This document shows, in pieces, positions 18,321 through 26,703 of a stretch of DNA of 64,000 bases (position 1 is the first letter of the stretch; each line of letters starts with the position of its first letter). This stretch comes from Paenactinomyces guangxiensis. GTDB taxonomy: Bacteria; Bacillota; Bacilli; Thermoactinomycetales; Thermoactinomycetaceae. The stretch lies in contig NZ_JAECVR010000015.1 of assembly GCF_016055185.1 (NCBI RefSeq), positions 53,408 through 117,407 of the forward strand, written 5' to 3'. The notes beneath the pieces are model-generated. The model saw only the letters and a list, made by a program, of their open reading frames with translations. It was not told the origin of the DNA and did not search any database. Made by a program: the position numbers and the translations under genes.

Positions 18321-19517
18321 TTGAGTTACCTTTGGGATGATCCGCTCAGCTATGGAAGTGCCTGGATTTCACTATTTTCCAGTCCGTGGATATTTCTTGC
18401 TTGTCTGCTTTCCCTGATTCAGAATCTATGGATTGTTCGTTTGGAAAGGAAGCGCTTTGGCCGCCGTTTAGAGCCGCCTGTACCCCTCATTCTGAGAAAC
18501 TGGTTCTTCGGAATGGCTGCCGGTGTGGCTCTTTCATTTTTGCTCAGCGCCATGGAATGGGAGATGGATGCAGAGGAACTCTTATGGGTCTGGGCAGTTA
18601 CCCTGCTGTTCTCCGCAGGAGGCGTTCGCTTTTCCTGTCTCTCCTATTCAGCGGGAATTCTCACTCTTGCCAGCCTGGGAGTGCAACGACTCGGATCTTC
18701 TCCATTCCCGGAACGCTGGGATAAGCTGTGGAACTCGTTGGAACAGTTTTCCGGAACCGGCTGGCTCTGGCTGATTGGGATCGTTCATTTACTGGAATGG
18801 GCATTAATACGTGTCGATGGAGACCGTGGCGTTTTGCCGATCCAAATCAAGCATCGCACGGGGCAATGGATAAACGGGTTTCTCCTGAAAAAAGGATGGC
18901 CGATTCCGCTGGTGATTTTATCCGCCGATAGCTGGATGCCTCTCCCGGTCTTTATCTCCTTCGCAAGGCTAAATATCTCCAAGCCGGTAAAGCAACAAAA
19001 GCGGCTCGCTTCCACTCTTACCTGCTTTTACGGGATTATGCTTTGTGGATTGATGCTTGCGGCTGCCAAATGGAAAGGAGTTTTATGGGCGGCTGCCGTT
19101 TTTGCCGTCCTTGGGCATGAAACAATCTACCAATGGGGACGCTGGCAGGAGAAACAAAAAGAGCCTTTTTTCGTTTCCGATCAAAGAGGATTAAAGGTGT
19201 TAGCTGTTCTGCCCGGATCTCCGGCAGCCACACTGGGAATTAAATCAGGTGATGTTATCCAACGCCTTAACGGGGTGCGTGTCCGGTCGATGGAGGAGTT
19301 GGAAGAACAGACAAAGAGAGCGGCTTTCTGCAAATTGGAAGTGTTGGATGAACGGCTCGACCGCCATATGATGCAAAAGGCATTATACGAAGATGATCCG
19401 CGCCATTTGGGGATTGTGGGTGCCATTCCCCTTGGAATCAGGAATCCTGAACCCAAACAAGAAGTGAACACAGCGGGCAAATTGTCAAAGAAAAAGGTGC
19501 ATCATCATGAAGCATAA
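18321..19517 (+). CDS. minJ: PDZ-domain membrane protein, MinJ-like division site topology factor
   Basis: 398 residues from TTG 18321 (MSYLWDDPLSYGSAW), supported by AGGGGGA 7 nt upstream; an upstream TTG at 18288 lies in the ctpB terminator. About six to eight membrane helices occupy the first ~270 residues and a PDZ domain follows (LKVLAVLPGSPAATLGIKSGDVIQRLNGVRV). Length and layout equal B. subtilis MinJ, which links DivIVA to MinD, and its place between ctpB and uvrB is the same as there. The C-terminal tail KKKVHHHEA overlaps a transposon remnant by 11 nt, so the last residues may be altered. Confidence 0.75.
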   Translation: MSYLWDDPLSYGSAWISLFSSPWIFLACLLSLIQNLWIVRLERKRFGRRLEPPVPLILRNWFFGMAAGVALSFLLSAMEWEMDAEELLWVWAVTLLFSAGGVRFSCLSYSAGILTLASLGVQRLGSSPFPERWDKLWNSLEQFSGTGWLWLIGIVHLLEWALIRVDGDRGVLPIQIKHRTGQWINGFLLKKGWPIPLVILSADSWMPLPVFISFARLNISKPVKQQKRLASTLTCFYGIMLCGLMLAAAKWKGVLWAAAVFAVLGHETIYQWGRWQEKQKEPFFVSDQRGLKVLAVLPGSPAATLGIKSGDVIQRLNGVRVRSMEELEEQTKRAAFCKLEVLDERLDRHMMQKALYEDDPRHLGIVGAIPLGIRNPEPKQEVNTAGKLSKKKVHHHEA

Positions 19518-19774
19518 ACGATCAACAGACGCCATTGTATCCCTGGTTAAAAAGAAACGTGAAGAAACCGTCCAAAAGGTTGATCAAGCAATTCAGCAGC
19601 TGACTAAGGAAATTGGACGTATTAACTTCAACTCCGTCTCCTGCTCCAAGGAGTGTCCAAGTCTTACTTGTATAACATCCTAGCCTTCGTGAACGAATTG
19701 AAACACTTCGTAAACAACAGCAACAATCCGCATCTCTAAAATCCGTAAAACGGCAAATGAGTGATGAGAGTTGA
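19507..19774 (+). pseudogene. remnant of Tn554-type transposase C (DUF6262-like)
   Basis: The ATG at 19507 opens MKHKRSTDAIVSLVKKKREETVQKVDQ..., then frameshifts break the frame. Reading across frames restores GVSKSYLYN followed by HPSLRERIETLRKQQQQ, the typical core of the small regulatory/accessory protein of Tn554-like transposons. The remnant ends at TGA 19774. No transposase A or B genes remain, so this is a decayed copy abutting the 3' end of minJ. Confidence 0.7.
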
Positions 19775-19852
19775 AAGTAACGGAGGCAGGTTTGTTTAAT
19801 AAGAGTTGATGTTATAATGGGGCCATTATATTAAAAAAAGCGAGATGGTTTA

Positions 19853-20323
19853 GTGAATAAGTTTAAACAAGAAATTCTCCAGCATCAATTAAACTCAATA
19901 GAGTATGTTAAATCATTAAACACTTTAAGTGAAAAGGAATGGAGAGCTCAAATTCACGAAGGTAAATGGACTGTGGCAGAAATTATCGGTCATTTTATAC
20001 CTTGGGATGAATTTGTATTACATAAGCGTTTACCTTATTTATTTTCAGAACATGAGCTTCCTAAATGTCCAGATAGTGAGAAAACAAATGAAAAGTCAGC
20101 TTCTATTAGTAGAGAGCAAAATAAACGAGTGACAATAGATAATTTTGTTTCTACGAGAAAAGCACTTTATAAAGCAATTGATGAAATTCCTAATGACCGT
20201 TGGGAAGTAAAATTTTCAATTGGGAAAACCACTTTATCTTTGTATGAATACTTTAAAGGGTTAGCTCAGCATGATCTTCACCATTTTGAGCAAATAAAAA
20301 ATACCATACGCTTATTGATGTAA
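19853..20323 (+). CDS. DinB-family (YfiT/DinB-like) putative metalloprotein
   Basis: 156 residues. Four-helix-bundle DinB-like protein: WTVAEIIGHFIPWDEFV provides the first His and GLAQHDLHHFEQIK the later histidines that usually form the metal triad. Such proteins act as thiol-dependent transferases or remain uncharacterised. Its base composition is clearly more AT-rich than the neighbours and codon use differs, and it sits between transposon debris, so recent acquisition is likely. GTG start at 19853 behind GAGATGG; TATAAT at 19812-19817 may be its -10. Confidence 0.8.
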   Translation: MNKFKQEILQHQLNSIEYVKSLNTLSEKEWRAQIHEGKWTVAEIIGHFIPWDEFVLHKRLPYLFSEHELPKCPDSEKTNEKSASISREQNKRVTIDNFVSTRKALYKAIDEIPNDRWEVKFSIGKTTLSLYEYFKGLAQHDLHHFEQIKNTIRLLM

Positions 20324-20373
20324 CGGGTGCGTTAGTTCAATAAAAAGCGATTTTCTACTCATTTTTCATTTTA

Positions 20374-20410
20374 GTCTTGATTTCTGATCAAGGGCTTTTT
20401 TTTTTTATTT
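20374..20410 (+). terminator. terminator after the DinB-like gene
   Basis: Stem CTTGAT / ATCAAG followed by a long T tract (GGGC then T10 or more). Confidence 0.8.
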
Positions 20411-20549
20411 TTACATTAGGGAGTATCTGTAACCCGTGAAAAAAAGATTTCATAATCTATTTTTAAATATTATTTAATAAACCCGATTTATTCATTTTGC
20501 GAATTATTATAATATAAAAAGGTGATTGAATATAAGAAAGAGGGATTTC

Positions 20550-21926
20550 ATGAAAGAGATTTTGTCCATGGATGCAACCACTCTGGCCCAAAAAATCCGT
20601 GCGGGGGAAATTTCCTCTCAGGAAGCAACAGAAACGTATATCCGACACATTCAACAGGTAAATCCGCATATCAATGCGATGGTGGAGGATCGCTTTGAGC
20701 AGGCACGGCATGAAGCGAGAGAGAGGGATCGGGAGCTCATGGAGGGAACTGCTAAAGGGAAGCTGTTTGGTGTTCCCGTCAGCATAAAGGAATCTTTCTA
20801 TATGGTTGGGATGAAAACAACGAGCGGCTTATCATCCCGGAAGAATGATGGTGACCCAAAGGATGCAGATGTAGTGCGCCTTTTGAAAAATGAGGGAGCT
20901 GTCATTCTTGGAAAAACGAATACGCCTATTTTTCTGCTTTGTCAGGAAACAGACAATTACGTTTACGGTAGAACCAACAATCCCTGGAATCTTGAGCGAA
21001 CAGCAGGGGGCTCCAGCGGCGGTGAAGGGGCATTTATCGCTGTCGGAGGTGCAGCGGTCGGACTGGGGTCCGACATTGGCGGGTCGATTCGGTTCCCATC
21101 CCATTTCAATGGAATCATCGGATTTAAATCAGGCAAACAGCAAGTATCGGATGAAGGACATTTTCCACCTTTTAGCCCGCCGTTCCAAAGAGATATGCAA
21201 GGGATTGTCCCTATGGCCAAATCAGTTCAAGACGCAGAATTGGTTTATGAAATTATTGCTAAACATCCGTTGAAAAAACAAGAGTTAGATCAGGTCGAAT
21301 TTGTTATTCCCCGTATTGATCCGAAATATCCGTTAGACTCCTGCACCCTCTCTTTATACGGGCAAGTGGAACAGTATCTGTCCAAACATGTAAAAATCAG
21401 TAAGCAGTCTCCGCCTTATTTTGATCAGGCAGTGCAACTCTGGGCTGCTGTGATGACCAGTGACGGTGGAGAGCAATTTATGCCCAGTCTGGAAAAAGAG
21501 AATTTCGATCATCTGCATCCTTATTTCAAAACGATTCTGGGAGTTGCGCAGGCCATCAAGCCTTCCCCGGAACAGTGGGAACAAGTGACGGCTCTTCGTA
21601 CGCAGGCGGAATCAGAGGTTCTTGATTACTTCAAGCAACGGGTTCTTGTTTTGCCCGTTTATCATACTCCCGCCCCCGAACATGGAAGAGTTGTAGATGA
21701 GTTATTCTCTGAACCGGAAAACTTATCTAAATTCAGTTCATTTATTTCATATGTGAATTGTTTTGGCCTGCCAGCCCTTGTTATCCCTGTCGGTGAAAAT
21801 GAAGAGGGGATGCCGATTTCTATCCAATTGACCACTGCGACCGGACAAGAAGATGCTTTGTTCCAAGCAGGTAAAATCATTGAAAAAGAATTCCGTGGAT
21901 ATGTAAGGTGTACATACTGGGATTAA
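20550..21926 (+). CDS. amidase signature family hydrolase
   Basis: 458 residues from ATG 20550 with AGAGGGA upstream. The Ser-cisSer-Lys triad of the amidase signature family is visible: Lys in GVPVSIKESF, cis-Ser and nucleophile in GGSSGGEGAFIAVGGAAVGLGSDIGGSIRFPSHFNG. The C-terminal half contains the usual YVNCFGLPALVIPVG motif, which is closer to fatty-acid-amide-hydrolase-like members than to GatA. No gatC/gatB neighbours, so it is probably a stand-alone amide hydrolase of unknown substrate. A TTG at 20526 is an alternative start. Confidence 0.88.
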   Translation: MKEILSMDATTLAQKIRAGEISSQEATETYIRHIQQVNPHINAMVEDRFEQARHEARERDRELMEGTAKGKLFGVPVSIKESFYMVGMKTTSGLSSRKNDGDPKDADVVRLLKNEGAVILGKTNTPIFLLCQETDNYVYGRTNNPWNLERTAGGSSGGEGAFIAVGGAAVGLGSDIGGSIRFPSHFNGIIGFKSGKQQVSDEGHFPPFSPPFQRDMQGIVPMAKSVQDAELVYEIIAKHPLKKQELDQVEFVIPRIDPKYPLDSCTLSLYGQVEQYLSKHVKISKQSPPYFDQAVQLWAAVMTSDGGEQFMPSLEKENFDHLHPYFKTILGVAQAIKPSPEQWEQVTALRTQAESEVLDYFKQRVLVLPVYHTPAPEHGRVVDELFSEPENLSKFSSFISYVNCFGLPALVIPVGENEEGMPISIQLTTATGQEDALFQAGKIIEKEFRGYVRCTYWD

Positions 21927-21942
21927 TACCGGTTGCCAGACA

Positions 21943-21976
21943 TAAAAAAGGAAGCCCGCGTCAGGCTTCCTTTGAT
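21943..21976. terminator. bidirectional terminator between amidase and CNNM genes
   Basis: Stem AAAAGGAAGCC / GGCTTCCTTT between two converging genes, with A and T runs on opposite sides. Confidence 0.85.
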
Positions 21977-22036
21977 TTATGGAGCGGATTAAGATAGAAA
22001 TAAATAATCATGGAACGATTGAATAGATGGAGTTAC

Positions 22037-23416
22037 CTATATAGATGGCTGCTCAGCGATGGCATGATTGTTATTCTCACTCCCGTGATTAACCGGCTTT
22101 ACGAGAATCCTTGTCACCCGGCGTTGATGAACTTCCTGGACTTCAAACGTATAGGGATCATACGAGACCCGATCCCCAATTTCCGGTACTTTTTCCAGCT
22201 GTGAGAAGATCCATCCTCCAATCGTATCATTATCCGGATCTTCGATGTCCAACTGGAAATAATCATTTACTTCCTCAATCAGCAGATGTGAATCAATGGA
22301 TGTCTCATTTCCTTTTTGTTCAAAGAATGGTTGTTCATTGTCAAATTCATCTTGAATTTCCCCGAAAATCTCTTCGATAATATCCTCCGTTGTAACCAAT
22401 CCTGAAGTTCCGCCGTATTCATCCACAACAATAGCCATTCCCGTCCGTTTTTTTTGCAGGTTTCGCAGGATATCCTTAATCTCCATCGTTTCCGGAACCA
22501 TCAGGGCCGGTCGGGCTAAGCCGGATAAGGAAGGTGTTTTTCCTTCTGCCATTTGTTGATAGACATCACGAATATGAATGATACCCAGCACCTCGTCTTT
22601 ATCATTTCCACACAGCGGAAAGCGGGTGTGATGTGTTTGCTTCATGACACTCAGGTTTTCTTCAAAGGATTTGCCAGCATACAGGCATGTCATATTCACC
22701 CGGGGAACCATCACTTCCCGTGCAACACGTTCAGTAAAGTCAAAAATATTGTCTAGCAATGTGAGCTCTGTCTGGTCAATCTCCCCGCTCTTATGGCTTT
22801 GTTTGATTAACATGCGAATCTCTTCTTCTGTATGTGCTTGCTGGGTATCGTCAGACAGCTCAATGCCAAACAGTTTTAAAGTGAGATTGGCAGACCCGTT
22901 TAACAGAAAAATAAAAGGTTTAAACAGTTTGTAAAACAAATTTAACGGAGCGGCTGTCCAGAGTGTAGTACTTTCAGCTTTACGGATCGCCAGTGATTTG
23001 GGTGCCATTTCTCCAAGTACAATGTGAAGAAATGTAATAAGTGAAAATGCGATCGCAAACGAAACTGTATGAATGGCCCACTCTGGCAGATTGAATGCCT
23101 TTAACACCGGATCGATTAATTCTGCAATGGCCGGTTCTCCGACCCACCCTAAACCAAGTGATGCGAGGGTAATCCCTAGCTGGGTAGCTGAAAGATAGGC
23201 ATCTAAATTGGATAACACTTTTTGGGCTGCTTTTCCGCGTTTGTTTTGAATCTGAGCGATCCGGGTTGTACGCACTTTTACAATGGCAAATTCGGCCGCC
23301 ACAAAAAAACCATTAAGTAAAACTAAAAATAGAACCAAAATTAAATCTAAGGTGTGAACTATGACACCTTCCAACGGATCATACCTGCTACTAAAAACAT
23401 AGACAAACATGTCCAT
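22037..23416 (-). CDS. CNNM/HlyC-CorC type membrane protein (putative Mg2+/Co2+ transporter or hemolysin-like)
   Basis: About 460 residues. Four-helix CNNM (DUF21) domain with NGFFVAAEFAIVKVR near the N-terminus and HIVLGEMAPKSLAI; paired CBS domains at ~210-330 (REVMVPRVNMTCLYAG, GTSGLVTTEDIIEEIFGEIQDE) and a C-terminal CorC/HlyC domain (..GGWIFSQLEKVPEIGDRV). These proteins are linked to Mg2+ efflux. The start is uncertain: ATG 23416, ATG 23410 and TTG further in all lack a good ribosome site, and the region just upstream is the end of an IS605-type element, which appears to have replaced the native leader. Confidence 0.85.
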   Translation of the reverse strand: MDMFVYVFSSRYDPLEGVIVHTLDLILVLFLVLLNGFFVAAEFAIVKVRTTRIAQIQNKRGKAAQKVLSNLDAYLSATQLGITLASLGLGWVGEPAIAELIDPVLKAFNLPEWAIHTVSFAIAFSLITFLHIVLGEMAPKSLAIRKAESTTLWTAAPLNLFYKLFKPFIFLLNGSANLTLKLFGIELSDDTQQAHTEEEIRMLIKQSHKSGEIDQTELTLLDNIFDFTERVAREVMVPRVNMTCLYAGKSFEENLSVMKQTHHTRFPLCGNDKDEVLGIIHIRDVYQQMAEGKTPSLSGLARPALMVPETMEIKDILRNLQKKRTGMAIVVDEYGGTSGLVTTEDIIEEIFGEIQDEFDNEQPFFEQKGNETSIDSHLLIEEVNDYFQLDIEDPDNDTIGGWIFSQLEKVPEIGDRVSYDPYTFEVQEVHQRRVTRILVKPVNHGSENNNHAIAEQPSI

Positions 23417-23534
23417 GCCAGAGGATTCCTGCTTCTTCGTGCCCCGCTCCACCCCTTGCTCGCTACTACGGTTTGATATAGCACTCCACAGGCGTCAATT
23501 CCCGACCAGCCATCGGTACATATTTGCAGGTCAG

Positions 23535-24304
23535 TCAAGTTAACACTGCATATTCTTTTGCCTTTCCCAGATTGATCGCTGCATTCAGGTCTCTGTCTCT
23601 TTCACATCCACACTGTTCACAACGAAACATCCGTTCAGACAGGGAGAGATTGATTTTTTATGCCCGCAACAAGAACAAGTCTTGTTGGACGGGTAGAAGG
23701 AACTCACTTCTCTCAACTTGATCCCCATCTTCCTGCATGTGTTCAGCAGCTTCATCTTGAAGTCATAAAATCCCTGATCTGAAACAGACTTCGCCAAATG
23801 CCGGTTCTTTTTCATCCCGTGCACATGCAGCTTTTCGATGGTGATGAATGCCGGCTTGGTTTTCGTGATGACACTCACCACCCATGCCCGATACGCTTCC
23901 CTCATTCTGGCCAGGCGTTGATGGTACTTTTGTACTCTCAGGACATTTTTTGCGTATGTTGCTTCCGCACTTAGCAGCAGGTTTTTCACCTCTCTTTTTC
24001 CTGGATTTGTACTTTCGGGACAATGCCCGCCCGGCTTTTTTCAGCCGTTTCCCCGTACGTTTGACAGCGGAAGACTTGTTGATATTCTTAAACTCTTAAC
24101 CATTGCTCACGATAGCGAGCCGTTGGATCCCCAGGTCAATCCACACTCCCGTGGTGAAGGGCTGATCTTTCCACTTCCCTTCATTGTTCCCTGGAGGGAC
24201 AGACTTGAAGAGGACCGAGACATAGAAACGGTCTGCCTTCTGTTCCACTGTGCAACTGGATATACCAGAGTGGGATGAATCTCTGTTTTAAATGCTCTGG
24301 GCAT
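23535..24304 (-). pseudogene. tnpB: degenerate IS200/IS605-family tnpB (RNA-guided nuclease family)
   Basis: Reading across frames recovers most of a TnpB: a start MPRAFKTEIHPT behind GGAGGTGAGTGG, an internal loss of roughly 100 codons, VEQKADRFYVSVLF, GVWIDLGIQRLAIVSNG (first catalytic Asp), KPAFITIEKLHVHGMKKNRHLAKS (Glu), the zinc-finger pair CSCCGHKK / FRCEQCG and RDRDLNAAINLGKAKEYAVLT (last Asp). Several frameshifts and one in-frame stop break it. No tnpA is present. The 120 bp beyond its stop resemble an IS605 right end and run into the start region of the CNNM gene. Confidence 0.85.
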
Positions 24305-24647
24305 CCACTCACCTCCTCGATCATACGTTCGACCAAGAAGATGATTTTGAAATTGATCATTAACTCTATTTTTCTACTTGTGTCTGCTTATTTCTACATT
24401 TTATATGACTGTTTCTCATCTCCTGGAAACTTCTTTATACCAATCAAAAAATAGTTTCTGCTGTTATTTACCCTTTTTGTACTTGTAAACACTCCTTCTT
24501 TTGTATAAAAGCTTCGTTTATTATAGCACGAAATGAACGAAGAGATTTTTTCATGGGTGTGACATGATTTAGATTACTTGTAACTGCTTCCTGGAAAAGG
24601 GAAGCATTGATTTGAGAAGAAATAATTGAAATGGAGATTCATAAAAA

Positions 24648-24685
24648 GAACTAACGTTCTCCCTGCTTTGCGGATATGATATAAT
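24648..24685 (+). promoter_or_regulatory. LexA (SOS) box and -10 of uvrBA
   Basis: GAACTAACGTTC (24648-24659) matches the Gram-positive LexA/DinR box (GAAC-N4-GTTC). It takes the place of the -35 region of a TATAAT at 24680-24685, about 30 bp before uvrB. Rest of 24305-24647: AT-rich, one TGTAAAC/TTTGTATAA stretch, no gene seen. Confidence 0.8.
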
Positions 24686-24714
24686 AACACTTATGACAGA
24701 AACGAGGTGATACC

Positions 24715-26697
24715 GTGGAAAATAAGTTCCAGCTGGTCTCAGAGTTTCGTCCTCAGGGAGACCAGCCCCGGGCAATCGAACAGCTCGTTCAAGGTGTCAA
24801 ACAGGGGAAAAAATACCAGACCCTGCTGGGGGCGACCGGAACGGGAAAAACGTTTACCGTTGCAGAAACGATTGCCCGTGTCAATAAACCGACATTGGTG
24901 ATCGCCCACAATAAAACACTAGCCGCCCAGTTGTGCGGGGAGTTGAAAGAGTTTTTCCCGCATAATGCGGTGGAGTATTTTGTCAGTTATTATGATTATT
25001 ATCAGCCGGAAGCTTATATTCCGTCCACTGATACTTATATAGAGAAAGATGCCTCGATTAACGATGAAATTGATAAATTGCGCCATTCAGCGACCAGTGC
25101 CCTGTTTGAGCGCAGAGACGTCATTATCGTTGCCAGTGTTTCCTGTATATATGGTCTGGGTTCACCCGCTGAATACCGGGATCTTGTGTTGTCACTCCGG
25201 GTCGGCATGGAGCGTGACCGCAATGAAGTGTTGCGCAAACTGGTAGATATCCAGTATCAGCGAAACGATATGAACTTTACACGCGGGACCTTCCGTGTGC
25301 GGGGAGATGTGGTGGAGATCTTCCCTGTTTCCCGCAGTGAGCAGGCAGTCAGGGTTGAGTTTTTTGGTGACGAGATTGAGCGGATCCGTGAGATTGATGT
25401 GTTGACTGGTGAAATTCTGGGAGAACGTGAGCATGTGGCTGTTTTCCCTGCTTCCCACTATGTCACCAGCGCGCAAGTGATGGAACGGGCTCTTCGGGAC
25501 ATTGAAGCAGAACTGGAAGAGCGGCTGGCGGAATTGAGAAGCCAGGGGAAGTTGTTGGAGGCTCAGCGGCTTGAGCAGCGGACACGTTATGATATGGAAA
25601 TGATGCGTGAAGTGGGGTTCTGTTCCGGGATTGAGAACTACTCTCGCCATCTGGTCGGCAAAAAGCCCGGTGAAGCTCCGTATACTCTGCTGGATTATTT
25701 CCCGGATGACTTTCTGATCATTGTTGATGAATCCCATGTAACCCTTCCGCAAATCCATGGCATGTATAACGGAGACCAGGCGAGGAAAAATGTGTTGGTA
25801 GAACATGGTTTTCGCCTTCCGTCTGCCAAAGATAACAGGCCGCTCAAATTTAGCGAGTTTGAGGAAAAGATTCAGCAAATCTTATTTGTCTCGGCAACGC
25901 CGGGGCCGTATGAACTGGAACATGCGCCGGATGTGATTGAACAGATTATTCGCCCCACAGGGCTGTTGGATCCGGTCATTCATGTTCGACCGATCAAGGG
26001 GCAAATCGACCATCTGATCAGCCAGATCCATCAGCGTATTGCCCGCGATGAGCGTGTACTTGTCACCACACTGACAAAGAAGATGGCTGAAGATCTCACC
26101 GACTACCTGAAAGAATTGGGAATTAAAGTACGCTACCTGCATTCCGACATTAAAACGATTGAACGGATGCAAATTTTACGTGATCTGCGCCTCGGTGAGT
26201 TTGATGTATTGATCGGAATCAACCTCCTCCGGGAGGGACTGGATTTGCCGGAGGTTTCTCTTGTCGCCATTCTTGACGCTGACAAAGAAGGCTTTTTGCG
26301 GGCCGAGCGCTCTTTGATCCAGACGATCGGCCGTGCTGCCCGTAATGCGAATGGCGAAGTGATCATGTATGCGGATACGATCACGGAGTCGATGCGCAAA
26401 GCGATTGATGAGACGGAACGGAGACGGCAAATTCAGATGGAGTATAATCAAAAGCACGGGATTACTCCACAGACGATCCGGAAGAAGGTCCGGGATGTCA
26501 TTGAAGCGACCAAAGTGGCAGAAGAGAGTGCAGAGTATAACGTTTCCTCAGAGTCGAAGAAATTGTCCCGGAAAGAGCGGCAAAAGCTGATCGAGCAACT
26601 GGAAAAAGAAATGAAAACAGCTGCCAGAGAACTCCAATTTGAACGGGCTGCTGAATTGCGTGACCTGATTATGGAACTCAAAGCGGAGGGAGCTTAA
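24715..26697 (+). CDS. uvrB: excinuclease ABC subunit B
   Basis: 660 residues, standard length. Helicase motifs are intact: [16 protein letters not shown] (Walker A), the beta-hairpin region [21 protein letters not shown] used for damage verification, DESHV (motif II), SATPGPYE, and GRAARN (motif VI). The C-terminal UvrB/UvrC coiled-coil ([22 protein letters not shown]) is present. It receives DNA from UvrA and recruits UvrC in nucleotide excision repair. GTG 24715 follows GAGGTG; uvrA begins 6 bp after the stop. Confidence 0.97.
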   Translation: MENKFQLVSEFRPQGDQPRAIEQLVQGVKQGKKYQTLLGATGTGKTFTVAETIARVNKPTLVIAHNKTLAAQLCGELKEFFPHNAVEYFVSYYDYYQPEAYIPSTDTYIEKDASINDEIDKLRHSATSALFERRDVIIVASVSCIYGLGSPAEYRDLVLSLRVGMERDRNEVLRKLVDIQYQRNDMNFTRGTFRVRGDVVEIFPVSRSEQAVRVEFFGDEIERIREIDVLTGEILGEREHVAVFPASHYVTSAQVMERALRDIEAELEERLAELRSQGKLLEAQRLEQRTRYDMEMMREVGFCSGIENYSRHLVGKKPGEAPYTLLDYFPDDFLIIVDESHVTLPQIHGMYNGDQARKNVLVEHGFRLPSAKDNRPLKFSEFEEKIQQILFVSATPGPYELEHAPDVIEQIIRPTGLLDPVIHVRPIKGQIDHLISQIHQRIARDERVLVTTLTKKMAEDLTDYLKELGIKVRYLHSDIKTIERMQILRDLRLGEFDVLIGINLLREGLDLPEVSLVAILDADKEGFLRAERSLIQTIGRAARNANGEVIMYADTITESMRKAIDETERRRQIQMEYNQKHGITPQTIRKKVRDVIEATKVAEESAEYNVSSESKKLSRKERQKLIEQLEKEMKTAARELQFERAAELRDLIMELKAEGA

Positions 26698-26703
26698 TTT
26701 TTC

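Noticed and set aside
23763..24023. 86-residue frame in the tnpB region as an independent gene
   Set aside because: It is a frameshifted fragment of the degenerate tnpB.
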